A stretch of DNA of 64,000 bases from Rhodococcus gordoniae (GTDB lineage Bacteria > Actinomycetota > Actinomycetes > Mycobacteriales > Mycobacteriaceae): the NCBI RefSeq assembly GCF_001646655.1, contig NZ_LPZN01000002.1, positions 124,001-188,000 on the forward strand. The letters are read 5' to 3'. A program made the position numbers and the translations under genes. How positions within the stretch are numbered: the first letter of the stretch is position 1; the number at the start of each line of letters is the position of its first letter. The notes under the pieces were generated by a model, which had not been told where the DNA came from, made no database searches, and saw nothing but the letters and a program-made list of their open reading frames with translations. Positions 50,749 through 59,359 of the stretch are shown piece by piece.

Positions 50749-53148
50749 ATGACCTCGACGAAGGACGCACCGGCACACGAAGAGCACGTCGCCGACACCC
50801 ACGACGCGATCCGGGTACACGGAGCACGGGTGAACAATCTCCGCGACATCAGCGTGGAGATCCCGAAGCGGCGGCTCACCGTGTTCACCGGTGTGTCCGG
50901 CTCGGGGAAGAGCTCGCTGGTGTTCAGCACCATCGCCGCAGAATCCCAGCGGTTGATCAACGAGACGTACAGCGCGTTCGTGCAGGGTTTCATGCCGACC
51001 CTGGCCCGCCCGGACGTCGACGTGCTCGACGGCATCACCGCGGCGATCATCGTCGGACAGGAGCGCATGGGATCGAACCCGCGCTCGACGGTCGGCACCG
51101 CCACCGATGCCAACGCGATGCTGCGCATCCTGTTCAGCCGGGTCGCGCAGCCGCACATCGGTCCGCCCAACGCCTATTCGTTCAACGTGCCGTCGGTGCG
51201 GGCGAGCGGCGCGGTGACGGTGGAGCGGGGCGCGGGGAAGACCCAGGCCGAGAAGGTGACCTTCAACCGGCTCGGCGGCATGTGCCCGCGCTGCGAGGGT
51301 AAGGGGTCGGTATCCGATTTCGACCTGACCGTGCTCTACGACGACGGTCTCTCTCTCGACGAAGGCGCCCTGAAGATCCCCGGCTACAGCATGGACGGCT
51401 GGTACGGCCGGATCTACCGTGGGTGCGGCTTCTTCGACCCCGACAAGCCGATCGCGAAGTTCACCGAGCGGCAACTCCACGACCTGCTGTACAAGGAACC
51501 CACCAAGGTCAAGGTCGAAGGCATCAACGTCACCTTCGAAGGGTTGATACCGAAGATCCAGAAGTCGTTCCTGTCCAAGGATCTCGATGCGATGCAGCCG
51601 CACATCCGCGCGTTCGTCGAGAAGGCGGTCGTCTTCTCCACGTGCCCGGACTGCGACGGTACGCGCCTCGCTCCCGAAGCCCGGTCGTCGAAGATCGACG
51701 GCAGGAGCATCGCGGACGTGTGCGCGATGCAGATCAGCGATCTCGCCGAATGGGTTCGAGGACTGGATCTTCCGCAGGTCGCTCCGCTTCTGAAGAGCCT
51801 CCGGCATCTGCTCGGCTCCTTCGCGGAGATCGGGCTGGGATATCTGTCGCTGGATCGCCCCACCGGCACGCTCTCCGGTGGAGAATCGCAGCGCATCAAG
51901 ATGATCCGCCATCTCGGATCGTCGCTGACCGATATCACGTACGTGTTCGACGAACCGACGATCGGCATGCATCCGCACGACATCGCGCGGATGAACAACC
52001 TGCTGTTGCAGCTGCGCGACAAGGGCAACACCGTGCTCGTCGTCGAACACAAGCCCGAGGCCATCACGATCGCCGACCACATCGTCGATCTCGGTCCCCG
52101 CGCCGGCACCGAGGGCGGACAGGTGGTCTTCGAGGGCACCGTCGACGAACTACGTCGTGCCGACACCCTCACCGGTCGCCACCTCGATGACCGGGCGTCG
52201 CTGAAACCGACGGTGCGCACCCCGAACGGCGCCTTGGAGGTCCGCGGCGCCGACACGCACAACCTGCAGAACGTCGACGTCGACATCCCCCTCGGCGTGC
52301 TCGTCGTGGTGACCGGCGTGGCCGGGTCGGGCAAGAGCTCGCTGATCCACGGCTCGGTGGCCGACCGCCACGGGGTGGTCACGATCGACCAGAGCCCCAT
52401 CAAGGGTTCGCGTCGCAGCAATCCCGCGACCTACACGGGTCTGCTCGAACCTGTCCGCAAAGCGTTCGCGAAGGCCAACGGCGTCAAGCCGGCCCTGTTC
52501 AGTTCCAACTCCGAGGGCGCCTGCCCGACCTGCAACGGTGCCGGTGTCGTCTACACCGACCTCGGAGTGATGGCCACCGTCGAATCGGTGTGCGAGGACT
52601 GCGAGGGCAAGCGTTTCCAGGCCGCCGTGCTCGAGTACACCCTGGCGGGACAGAACATCGCCGAGGTGCTCGGCATGTCCGTGGCGCAGGCGCAGGAGTA
52701 CTTCGCCGAGGGCGAGGCGCGCACACCTGCAGCGTCGAAGATCCTGCAGCGACTGTCCGATGTCGGGCTCGGCTATCTGCGGCTGGGCCAGCCCCTGACC
52801 ACCCTGTCGGGAGGTGAACGGCAGCGGCTCAAACTGGCCACGGCCATGGCCGAGAAGGGTGAGATCTACGTCCTCGACGAACCCACCACGGGCCTGCACC
52901 TCGCCGACGTCGAACAGTTGCTCGGCCTGCTCGACCGGCTCGTCGAGTCCGGGAAGTCGGTGATCGTCATCGAACATCACCAGGCCGTGATGGCCCACGC
53001 CGACCGGATCATCGACCTCGGTCCCGGCGCCGGCCACGACGGTGGACGCGTCGTCTTCGAGGGCACCCCCGCCGAATTGGTGGAGCAGCGGTCGACGCTC
53101 ACCGGCGAGCACCTCGCCGAGTACGTCGGGGTCGGGGTCAGCGGCTGA
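50749..53148 (+). CDS. UvrA-like ABC ATPase (UvrA2/drug-resistance type)
   Basis: 799 aa against about 950 for housekeeping UvrA. Two ABC modules: Walker A GVSGSGKSS (48-56) with LSGGESQR signature, and GVAGSGKSS with LSGGERQR. Zinc-finger motifs CPRCEGKG, CPDCDGTR and CPTCNGAG are kept; the UvrB-binding insert appears shortened. UvrA2-type proteins are linked to tolerance of DNA-binding drugs. ATG 50749. The gene's 3' end overlaps benE by 11 bp. It follows an AraC-VOC pair, so the three may form one inducible resistance unit. Confidence 0.9.
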   Translation: MTSTKDAPAHEEHVADTHDAIRVHGARVNNLRDISVEIPKRRLTVFTGVSGSGKSSLVFSTIAAESQRLINETYSAFVQGFMPTLARPDVDVLDGITAAIIVGQERMGSNPRSTVGTATDANAMLRILFSRVAQPHIGPPNAYSFNVPSVRASGAVTVERGAGKTQAEKVTFNRLGGMCPRCEGKGSVSDFDLTVLYDDGLSLDEGALKIPGYSMDGWYGRIYRGCGFFDPDKPIAKFTERQLHDLLYKEPTKVKVEGINVTFEGLIPKIQKSFLSKDLDAMQPHIRAFVEKAVVFSTCPDCDGTRLAPEARSSKIDGRSIADVCAMQISDLAEWVRGLDLPQVAPLLKSLRHLLGSFAEIGLGYLSLDRPTGTLSGGESQRIKMIRHLGSSLTDITYVFDEPTIGMHPHDIARMNNLLLQLRDKGNTVLVVEHKPEAITIADHIVDLGPRAGTEGGQVVFEGTVDELRRADTLTGRHLDDRASLKPTVRTPNGALEVRGADTHNLQNVDVDIPLGVLVVVTGVAGSGKSSLIHGSVADRHGVVTIDQSPIKGSRRSNPATYTGLLEPVRKAFAKANGVKPALFSSNSEGACPTCNGAGVVYTDLGVMATVESVCEDCEGKRFQAAVLEYTLAGQNIAEVLGMSVAQAQEYFAEGEARTPAASKILQRLSDVGLGYLRLGQPLTTLSGGERQRLKLATAMAEKGEIYVLDEPTTGLHLADVEQLLGLLDRLVESGKSVIVIEHHQAVMAHADRIIDLGPGAGHDGGRVVFEGTPAELVEQRSTLTGEHLAEYVGVGVSG

Positions 53149-54388
53149 AGTCCGGACGCTCCATCAGCCACGACACGGCCACACCCGCGACGAGCCCCCA
53201 GAAGGCTGCGCCGATGTTCCAGACGGTGATGTTCGAGGCGGTGACCACGAACGCGACGAGCGCACCCATGGTGTGCTTGCTCGCGAATCCGGCCACGAAG
53301 GCGCCCTGCAACGCCTTGAGCATCGCCAGGCCGCCGAGGGTCGCGACGAACGAGGCGGGCGCGGCGATCATCCACCGGACGAACAACGGTGCGAACAGTC
53401 CGAAGACGATCGCCAGCGTCCCGCACGTGATCGCCGCGGTGTACTGACGGGACCGTTCGCCCGACGACACGAGCAGCGCGTTGGTCGGCCCGGTCAGGCA
53501 GGTCGACACGGCACCGACGCAGGCGGCGGGGAAGGACCACAGCCCGCACACGATCGCCGAGACGTTGACGGGCGGGTTGTGGCCGGCCGAACGCAGCACC
53601 GCGATGCCCTGCCCGTTCTGCACGACCAGCACGGTGATGGCGAGCGGCACGACGAGTTCGAGGATCGCCGACCACGTGAACTGCGGGGCGGTGAACACCG
53701 GTGCGGCGAACACCGCGCTGTCGGTCCCCGACGGTGAGAACCGGCCCGACAACGCGACCGCGCACACCCCGGCGAGGAGCGCGCCGAGGATCGGCGGCAT
53801 CCACTTACCCAGAACGGCAACGGAACTGAGCAGGAGAAAGACGATCACCATCGGGGCGGCGATCGCGACGTCGGAACCGAGCGCCGCCACCAGATCGATA
53901 CCGAACTTCAGGAACACACCCGCGACCATCGCCATGACGATCGGCATCGGCAGGGCCTCCATCACCCGGCGGACCAGTCCCGAGGCCCCCAGCACCGTCA
54001 CGAGGGCAGCGGTCACGAAGAACGCGCCGACCACCTCCGCCCAACTCAGGTGCGTCAGCGACCCGCCGACGAGCACCGTGCCCGGGATCGTCCAGAAGAA
54101 CCCCAGGGGTTGCCGGTAGGCGATGCTCATCACGATCGTGAGCAGGCCGTTGAGTACGAACACCCCGAAGATCCACGACGCCAGTTGCGGCGCGCTCAAC
54201 CCACCGGCGGCGCCGGCCGCGAGAATCACCGCGACCGGGCCCGTGCACGAGAAGATGAGGCCGATCAGACCGTTCGCGGCGTATCGCGGACCGAGATCCC
54301 GGAGTATGCCGCGCGGCCCGACGACGGGACGTACGGGACGTTCGTACAGGTCGGTCTCGGCGGTGGGGCGATCGTCCACGGCGGTCAA
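53138..54388 (-). CDS. benE: Benzoate/H+ symporter BenE family
   Basis: 416 aa with about 12 membrane helices and no extracytoplasmic domain. Segments FSCTGPVAVILAAGAAGGL, FWTIPGTVLVGGSLTHLSWA and VLVVQNGQGIAVLRSAGHNP match the BenE permease family. The likely start is a TTG at 54388, 4 bp after the benR stop; GTG 54379 is possible. It is a second benzoate importer in addition to BenK, at the end of the transcription unit. Confidence 0.88.
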   Translation of the reverse strand: MTAVDDRPTAETDLYERPVRPVVGPRGILRDLGPRYAANGLIGLIFSCTGPVAVILAAGAAGGLSAPQLASWIFGVFVLNGLLTIVMSIAYRQPLGFFWTIPGTVLVGGSLTHLSWAEVVGAFFVTAALVTVLGASGLVRRVMEALPMPIVMAMVAGVFLKFGIDLVAALGSDVAIAAPMVIVFLLLSSVAVLGKWMPPILGALLAGVCAVALSGRFSPSGTDSAVFAAPVFTAPQFTWSAILELVVPLAITVLVVQNGQGIAVLRSAGHNPPVNVSAIVCGLWSFPAACVGAVSTCLTGPTNALLVSSGERSRQYTAAITCGTLAIVFGLFAPLFVRWMIAAPASFVATLGGLAMLKALQGAFVAGFASKHTMGALVAFVVTASNITVWNIGAAFWGLVAGVAVSWLMERPDFSR

Positions 54389-54391
54389 TGG

Positions 54392-57121
54392 TCAACCTCG
54401 ATCCTGTTGTCGGAACTTCGCGGCGAGCTCGCTGCGCGAGCGGATGCCGAATTTCGAATACACGCGGGTCAGGTGGTACTGCACAGTCTTGACGGACAGG
54501 AACAGCTCACCGGCGACCTCCTTGTTGGTGCGGCCCGACGCGACGAGTGTGGCCACAGCGCGTTCCTGCGGGGTGAGGGTCGTGAAATCCGAACGCAGGG
54601 AGTCTGCCTCATTGTCACCGGTACGAAGACCGCCGGCCTTGAGTTCCCGGTCGCAGCGTTCGACGTACGAGACGGCACCGAGCGACGAGTACAGTTCACG
54701 GGCGGTGCGGATCACCGCGTCGGCGTCGCGGCGGCGCCCCGCCCGGCGCATCGTCTGGCCGTACGCGAAGTTGATGCGCGCGCGGTCGTAGGGCAGTGGC
54801 AGCGTGTCGATCTCGTCGAGGGCGCTCTCGAAGGCGTCACGGGCAGCGTCGATGTCGCCACGTGCGCCGAGAATTCGGCCGCGTACATAGCCCAGCCGTG
54901 CCCTGGCGGACCGGTGCTCGCGCTCGGCGGCGAGTTCCTCGTGTGGACGCAGGAATTCGTCCGCCTCGTCCACCCGTCCGGTGACCACGAGGGCGTTACC
55001 GTACAAGTCCGGCCACGGCCAGTGCCCGGGTTCGTCGATCGCACCCCGGCCGCGCATGGTGACGATCGGCTGAAGGTAGCGCAGGACACTCGTGTAGTCG
55101 GAGACCACTTCGGCGCACTGCGCCAGACACAGGCAGGCGGGTACGAGCATCAGCGAGTAGTCACCGGTTCCGGCGCGAGCCCGATGGGCGTGCTCTCTTG
55201 CTGCACCCCAATTCCCGCGCAACGCGTGGACCTGGGCCCCGGTCCAGTGCACGAGCGGTCGGAGCAGATCGAGTTGCGTCGCCTCGAGTTGTGCCGCGGC
55301 ACGGTCCACGGTGCGGAGAGCGTCGGACCATGCGCCCAGGGCGAACTGCGTTCGGGCGAGCCACGCCTGTGCCCACAAGGAGATCCGCAGCGACCCCCCG
55401 CGCAAGGTGGTCGGCTCTGCGGCTTCGAGTTCCGTGCGCGCGAGATCGGGCTGGTCGAGCGCGAGTGCGAGCCATCCCTCGGCCATGCGGATGCGCTGGC
55501 TCTGCGCCCCGAGCCGGATGGCGTCGGACAGAGCCGAATACGATTCGACCGCTTCGTCGACCCGTCCGGTCATCGCCAGTCCGAGGCCCCGGATGGCTCG
55601 CGACTCCACCACTGGAGGAGTTGTCTCGGGGAGGGTGTGCGAGGCGCGATCGGCCCACAGGACGAGGTCGTCGCCGCGCAGTCGTGCCAGCGAGTGCAGC
55701 ACCATTCGCTGGGAGATCGTCGCAGCGAGTACAGGGTCGGACTCCGGGTCGTCGAGCATCGACCATGCTTCGGTGAGCAGATGATGGGCTTCCGCGGCCC
55801 GCCCCTTCTGGATCGCGAGATAACCCAGCACGGCATTGCGCATCGGCCCGCTCGGCACGCTCTCGATTTCGGGAACGAACGTCTGGGCCTGAGGGAGATC
55901 CGCCGCGCCGGTCAGTGCGTCGACACCGCGAATCATCCTGCGAGTCCGCAATTCTCGGTCGAGGGTGATGCGGCTGGAAGTGATCAGCGCTTCGGCTGCC
56001 TGGGACCAGGCGCCGTCGGCGGCGCAGCGCCGGGCATAGGAGTCGAGGCGGGCGGCGAGTTCCTCGTTACCGGTGGGCGTCGCGGACACGAGGTGGAACA
56101 GCCGGGCGCCTTCGTCGTCGACGATCGAGGCGGCCCGCTCGTGCAGACTGTGCCAGCGTGCCGGACCGATCTCGTCGGCCACGGCGGCACGGGTCATGGG
56201 GTCGGGGAACGACAACGACACCACGCCTCGTTGTTCGCGCATCGTGAGCAGACCGAGTCGGTGCGCTTCGTCGAGTGGTCCGGTGGTGTCGCCGATCTCG
56301 GCGAGTTCTGCGACGAGTGTGAGTGATTCGATGGATCCCCGCGTGGCGGCAGTGTCCAGGACGGCAACCGATTCGACGAGGGCACGCGTGTCCGGTGAAC
56401 ATCGAGCGAGGATGCGGGCCACCCTCCCGGAGTGTTGCCGAGGGGCCGGGAAGCGCGCCTGCCACCGATACCATTCGTCGCGGGGGATCTCGTCGAGGAG
56501 TTGCAGGACCGAGCGGGGATTTCCGAGAGTGTGCTCCTGCAGACGACGAGCCGTCCACGCGGACAGATCGACACCGATGCGATGTAGGGCGAGCTGCGCG
56601 ACATCCGGTGGGGTCAGCGGACCGACGTGGATCGTGTCCACGCGATGATTGTTCGAGAGAAGGCGCGCGGTCGCCTCGGCGACATCGTCGGGAAGCACGT
56701 CGGGCACGATCCAGATCATGAGAAGGGGGCGTCCGTGCGCTCGCCGTATCGAGGAGGACAGCGACTGCAACGACTCGACGTCCGCGTAGTGCGCGTCGTC
56801 CACGACGATCACGGTCACATCGTCGATCCGATCGAGGAGAGTGCGGGCCGCTTCCACCGGGTCGCCCGCGACGACGGTGTCGCCGAGAAGCTGTTCGAGC
56901 ACGGACCAGGGATGTCCGGCCTCCCAGGGCGCGCCGGATGCGTCATGGACGGCCAGGTCGTCGTGGCGAGCGACGAAATGCGAGACGAGGGAAGATTTTC
57001 CGACGCCGGACGCCCCCTCGACGAGGACGAGCGAGGGGACCCCCGCGCGGGCTTCGTCGAGGAGGCGTTCGAGTTGCATCAACTCGGAGTTCCGGCCGAT
57101 CAGCACAGTGTTGCCCGTCAC
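54392..57121 (-). CDS. benR: LAL-type LuxR-family regulator, probable benzoate activator BenR
   Basis: 909 aa. N-terminal AAA-type ATPase with Walker A GASGVGKSS (36-44) and Walker B VIVVDDAH near 107, a long helical-repeat middle (~250-830), and a C-terminal LuxR HTH (~845-905; LTPQERAVATLVASGRTNKE, TVQYHLTRVYSKFG). GTG 57121 overlaps the benK stop (GTGA). Its position inside the ben transcription unit suggests benzoate-responsive activation with positive feedback. It is unlike the AraC-type BenR of pseudomonads, although function by location is inferred. Confidence 0.85.
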   Translation of the reverse strand: MTGNTVLIGRNSELMQLERLLDEARAGVPSLVLVEGASGVGKSSLVSHFVARHDDLAVHDASGAPWEAGHPWSVLEQLLGDTVVAGDPVEAARTLLDRIDDVTVIVVDDAHYADVESLQSLSSSIRRAHGRPLLMIWIVPDVLPDDVAEATARLLSNNHRVDTIHVGPLTPPDVAQLALHRIGVDLSAWTARRLQEHTLGNPRSVLQLLDEIPRDEWYRWQARFPAPRQHSGRVARILARCSPDTRALVESVAVLDTAATRGSIESLTLVAELAEIGDTTGPLDEAHRLGLLTMREQRGVVSLSFPDPMTRAAVADEIGPARWHSLHERAASIVDDEGARLFHLVSATPTGNEELAARLDSYARRCAADGAWSQAAEALITSSRITLDRELRTRRMIRGVDALTGAADLPQAQTFVPEIESVPSGPMRNAVLGYLAIQKGRAAEAHHLLTEAWSMLDDPESDPVLAATISQRMVLHSLARLRGDDLVLWADRASHTLPETTPPVVESRAIRGLGLAMTGRVDEAVESYSALSDAIRLGAQSQRIRMAEGWLALALDQPDLARTELEAAEPTTLRGGSLRISLWAQAWLARTQFALGAWSDALRTVDRAAAQLEATQLDLLRPLVHWTGAQVHALRGNWGAAREHAHRARAGTGDYSLMLVPACLCLAQCAEVVSDYTSVLRYLQPIVTMRGRGAIDEPGHWPWPDLYGNALVVTGRVDEADEFLRPHEELAAEREHRSARARLGYVRGRILGARGDIDAARDAFESALDEIDTLPLPYDRARINFAYGQTMRRAGRRRDADAVIRTARELYSSLGAVSYVERCDRELKAGGLRTGDNEADSLRSDFTTLTPQERAVATLVASGRTNKEVAGELFLSVKTVQYHLTRVYSKFGIRSRSELAAKFRQQDRG

Positions 57122-58461
57122 ACGTCCACGGTAGTCGGCGCGGAACGGTCGGAACTGCGGACCGTCGAGACGATGCCGGCGGGACGGGGGACGAACCAGG
57201 TGACAAGACCGCCGGCGAGCGCGATCCCCGCGAAGATGTAGAAGTTCACGTTGTTCGCGAAGCCCGCACCGATCAGCAGTCCGCCGATGACCGGGCCGAC
57301 GATGCCGCCGAGGCGGCCGAAACCGGCGCACCATGCCACGCCGGCGGCGCGGGCCGGGGTGTCGTAGTAGTTGGACACGAAACCGTAGATGAGCACCTGG
57401 GTGCCGATCGTGCCCGTACCGGCGATCGCGACGGCGGTGAGCAGCACCGGCAGCGGGAAGCCGAGGGTCAGCAGCACCAGGGCCACGGCCGCGAGGAAGA
57501 AGGTGGTGACGATGACGGACTGCGGTCCCCGGCCGTCGGCGATCTTCGAGGCGAGCAGGCCACCGAGGATGGCGCCGCCGTTGAGGACGAGCAGGAAGGC
57601 GAGCGATCCGTTGGCGTTGTAACCGGCGTCGGCCATGATCTTGGGCAGCCACGTGTTGAGCCCGTAGGTGAGCAGCAGGCCGGCGAAGCTCATCATGCCG
57701 AGCAGGCCCGTACCGAGCGCGTACTTGCGGGTGGCGAGTGCTGCGAACCCGATCTTCTCGGTGGGAGCGACAGGTGCCGCGGACGGCAATGGGAAACCGA
57801 ACTTCGCGCACACCTGCTGTGCCTCGTCGGATCGTCCCCGCGACTGCAGCCAGGCGGGCGACTCGGGAAGCTTGATCAGCGCCAGCGGAAGCAGGATGAC
57901 GAGGGGCAGCGCGCCGATGAGGAACAGCCCGCGCCAGCCGATGGCGTCGCGCAGCAGGATGGCGAGCAGCGAGGCCAGGACACCACCGGCGGGGACACCG
58001 CTGTAGACGATGGCGTTGAAGAGGTTGCGCTTACCGGGCGGAGCGAACTCGGCGACCACGGCGCCGGCGGTGGCGACCAGGCCTCCGACCCCGATGCCGG
58101 TGAAGAAGCGGAGCGCACCGAACATCGGGATGCTCGTGGCGAAGGCGGCGGCGCCCATGCCGATCGAGAACCAGACGATGTTGATCAGCATCATCTTCCG
58201 CCGACCGACTCGGTCGCCGAAGGCTCCCGTCGTCAGTGCGCCGACCATGACGCCTATGAGGGCGTAGGAGCCGAGTGCACCGCCCTGCTGGGCGGAGATC
58301 TCGCCGAGCTGAGTGGGGTCGGCCATCAGCGTGGGGAGGACGGTGCCGTACACGACGAGGTCGTAGCCGTCGAAGATGATCGCGAGGGTCGCGAGCGCGA
58401 CGATCCAGATGACGCTGCGCCGATGTTGTGGACTGGCCCAGGTCTGCGTGGCATGGATCAT
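57118..58461 (-). CDS. benK: Benzoate MFS transporter
   Basis: 447 aa, 12 helices. The aromatic-acid:H+ symporter motifs are present: DGYDLVVYGTVLPTL in helix 1 and GAFGDRVGRRKMML in loop 2-3. ATG 58461 is 100 bp after benD, with a terminator-like hairpin between. It overlaps benR by GTGA. It imports benzoate for BenABCD. Confidence 0.93.
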   Translation of the reverse strand: MIHATQTWASPQHRRSVIWIVALATLAIIFDGYDLVVYGTVLPTLMADPTQLGEISAQQGGALGSYALIGVMVGALTTGAFGDRVGRRKMMLINIVWFSIGMGAAAFATSIPMFGALRFFTGIGVGGLVATAGAVVAEFAPPGKRNLFNAIVYSGVPAGGVLASLLAILLRDAIGWRGLFLIGALPLVILLPLALIKLPESPAWLQSRGRSDEAQQVCAKFGFPLPSAAPVAPTEKIGFAALATRKYALGTGLLGMMSFAGLLLTYGLNTWLPKIMADAGYNANGSLAFLLVLNGGAILGGLLASKIADGRGPQSVIVTTFFLAAVALVLLTLGFPLPVLLTAVAIAGTGTIGTQVLIYGFVSNYYDTPARAAGVAWCAGFGRLGGIVGPVIGGLLIGAGFANNVNFYIFAGIALAGGLVTWFVPRPAGIVSTVRSSDRSAPTTVDV

Positions 58462-58512
58462 GGGTTACTCCGGTCTGTAAGGGGAGTCACAAGCTGATTC
58501 GGGGAGAAAAGT

Positions 58513-58548
58513 GGCCTCACCGGAGGGATCGGTGTCTCCGGTGAGGCC
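58513..58548 (-). terminator. Terminator-like hairpin between benD and benK
   Basis: A perfect 13-bp stem (58513-58525 / 58536-58548) with a 10-nt loop is followed on the minus strand by ACTTTTCT. It would stop much of the benABCD transcript, so benK-benR-benE may be expressed at a lower level or from a second promoter. Confidence 0.75.
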
Positions 58549-58561
58549 GAACGAGGGGCGG

Positions 58562-59359
58562 TCAGCCCAGATCGCCGCCGGCGACGGGAAGAACCGTGCC
58601 GGTGATGTAGGAGGCCTCCTCGGAGGCCAGGAAACAGATCGCGGCGGCCTGCTCCTCGAGCGTGCCGTACCGCTTGAGCAGGGAGGAGTCGACGGTCTGG
58701 TCCACGATCTGCTGGTACCAGCCCTTCTCCTGCGCCGACTGCGGGGACGGACCGCGAGCGATCCGTCGTTCCGGCGCGACGGTGCCGCCGGGCGCGGTCG
58801 CCACCACGCGAACGCCGTAGGGTGCCAGCTCGAGAGCGAGCGACGCGGTGATCGCGTTGACTCCGCCCTTCGCCGCCGAATACGGGACGCGGTTGACGCC
58901 GCGGGTCGCCACCGACGAGACGTTCACGATCGTCCCTGCATGTCGCTCGATCAGGTGCGGCGCGACCGCGCGGCACGTCCACAGGGTGGGGAACAGCGAA
59001 CGCCGGATCTCCTTCTCGATCTCCTCCGGCGCGTAGTGCTCGTACGGCTTCGCCCAGATCGTTCCACCGACGACGTTGATGAGCACGTCGATGCGGCCGG
59101 TGGTCTGGATCGCGTACGAGATCGCTTCCTCGGCCCCTTCGAAGGTCTCCAGATCCGCCGTCACCGAGTGGGCCCTGCCGCCGGACTCACGGAGTTGCTC
59201 GGCCACCTCGTGCACGAGTTCCGCGCGGTCGACGAGCACGACCTCACCACCCTCGGCGGCGATCCGCGTCGCGACCTCGAGGCCGATGCCCTGCGCGGCG
59301 CCCGTGATCGTCAGGCACCGGCCGTCGAACCGGCCGGGAAAGATCTTCGTGTCGGTCAT
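58562..59359 (-). CDS. benD: 1,6-dihydroxycyclohexa-2,4-diene-1-carboxylate dehydrogenase
   Basis: 265 aa short-chain dehydrogenase. Nucleotide loop TGAAQGIG (19-26), NVVGG, and the catalytic set Ser148/Tyr160/Lys164 (YSAAK). It oxidises the cis-diol from benzoate dioxygenase to catechol with loss of CO2. The ATG overlaps the benC stop (ATGA). Confidence 0.95.
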   Translation of the reverse strand: MTDTKIFPGRFDGRCLTITGAAQGIGLEVATRIAAEGGEVVLVDRAELVHEVAEQLRESGGRAHSVTADLETFEGAEEAISYAIQTTGRIDVLINVVGGTIWAKPYEHYAPEEIEKEIRRSLFPTLWTCRAVAPHLIERHAGTIVNVSSVATRGVNRVPYSAAKGGVNAITASLALELAPYGVRVVATAPGGTVAPERRIARGPSPQSAQEKGWYQQIVDQTVDSSLLKRYGTLEEQAAAICFLASEEASYITGTVLPVAGGDLG

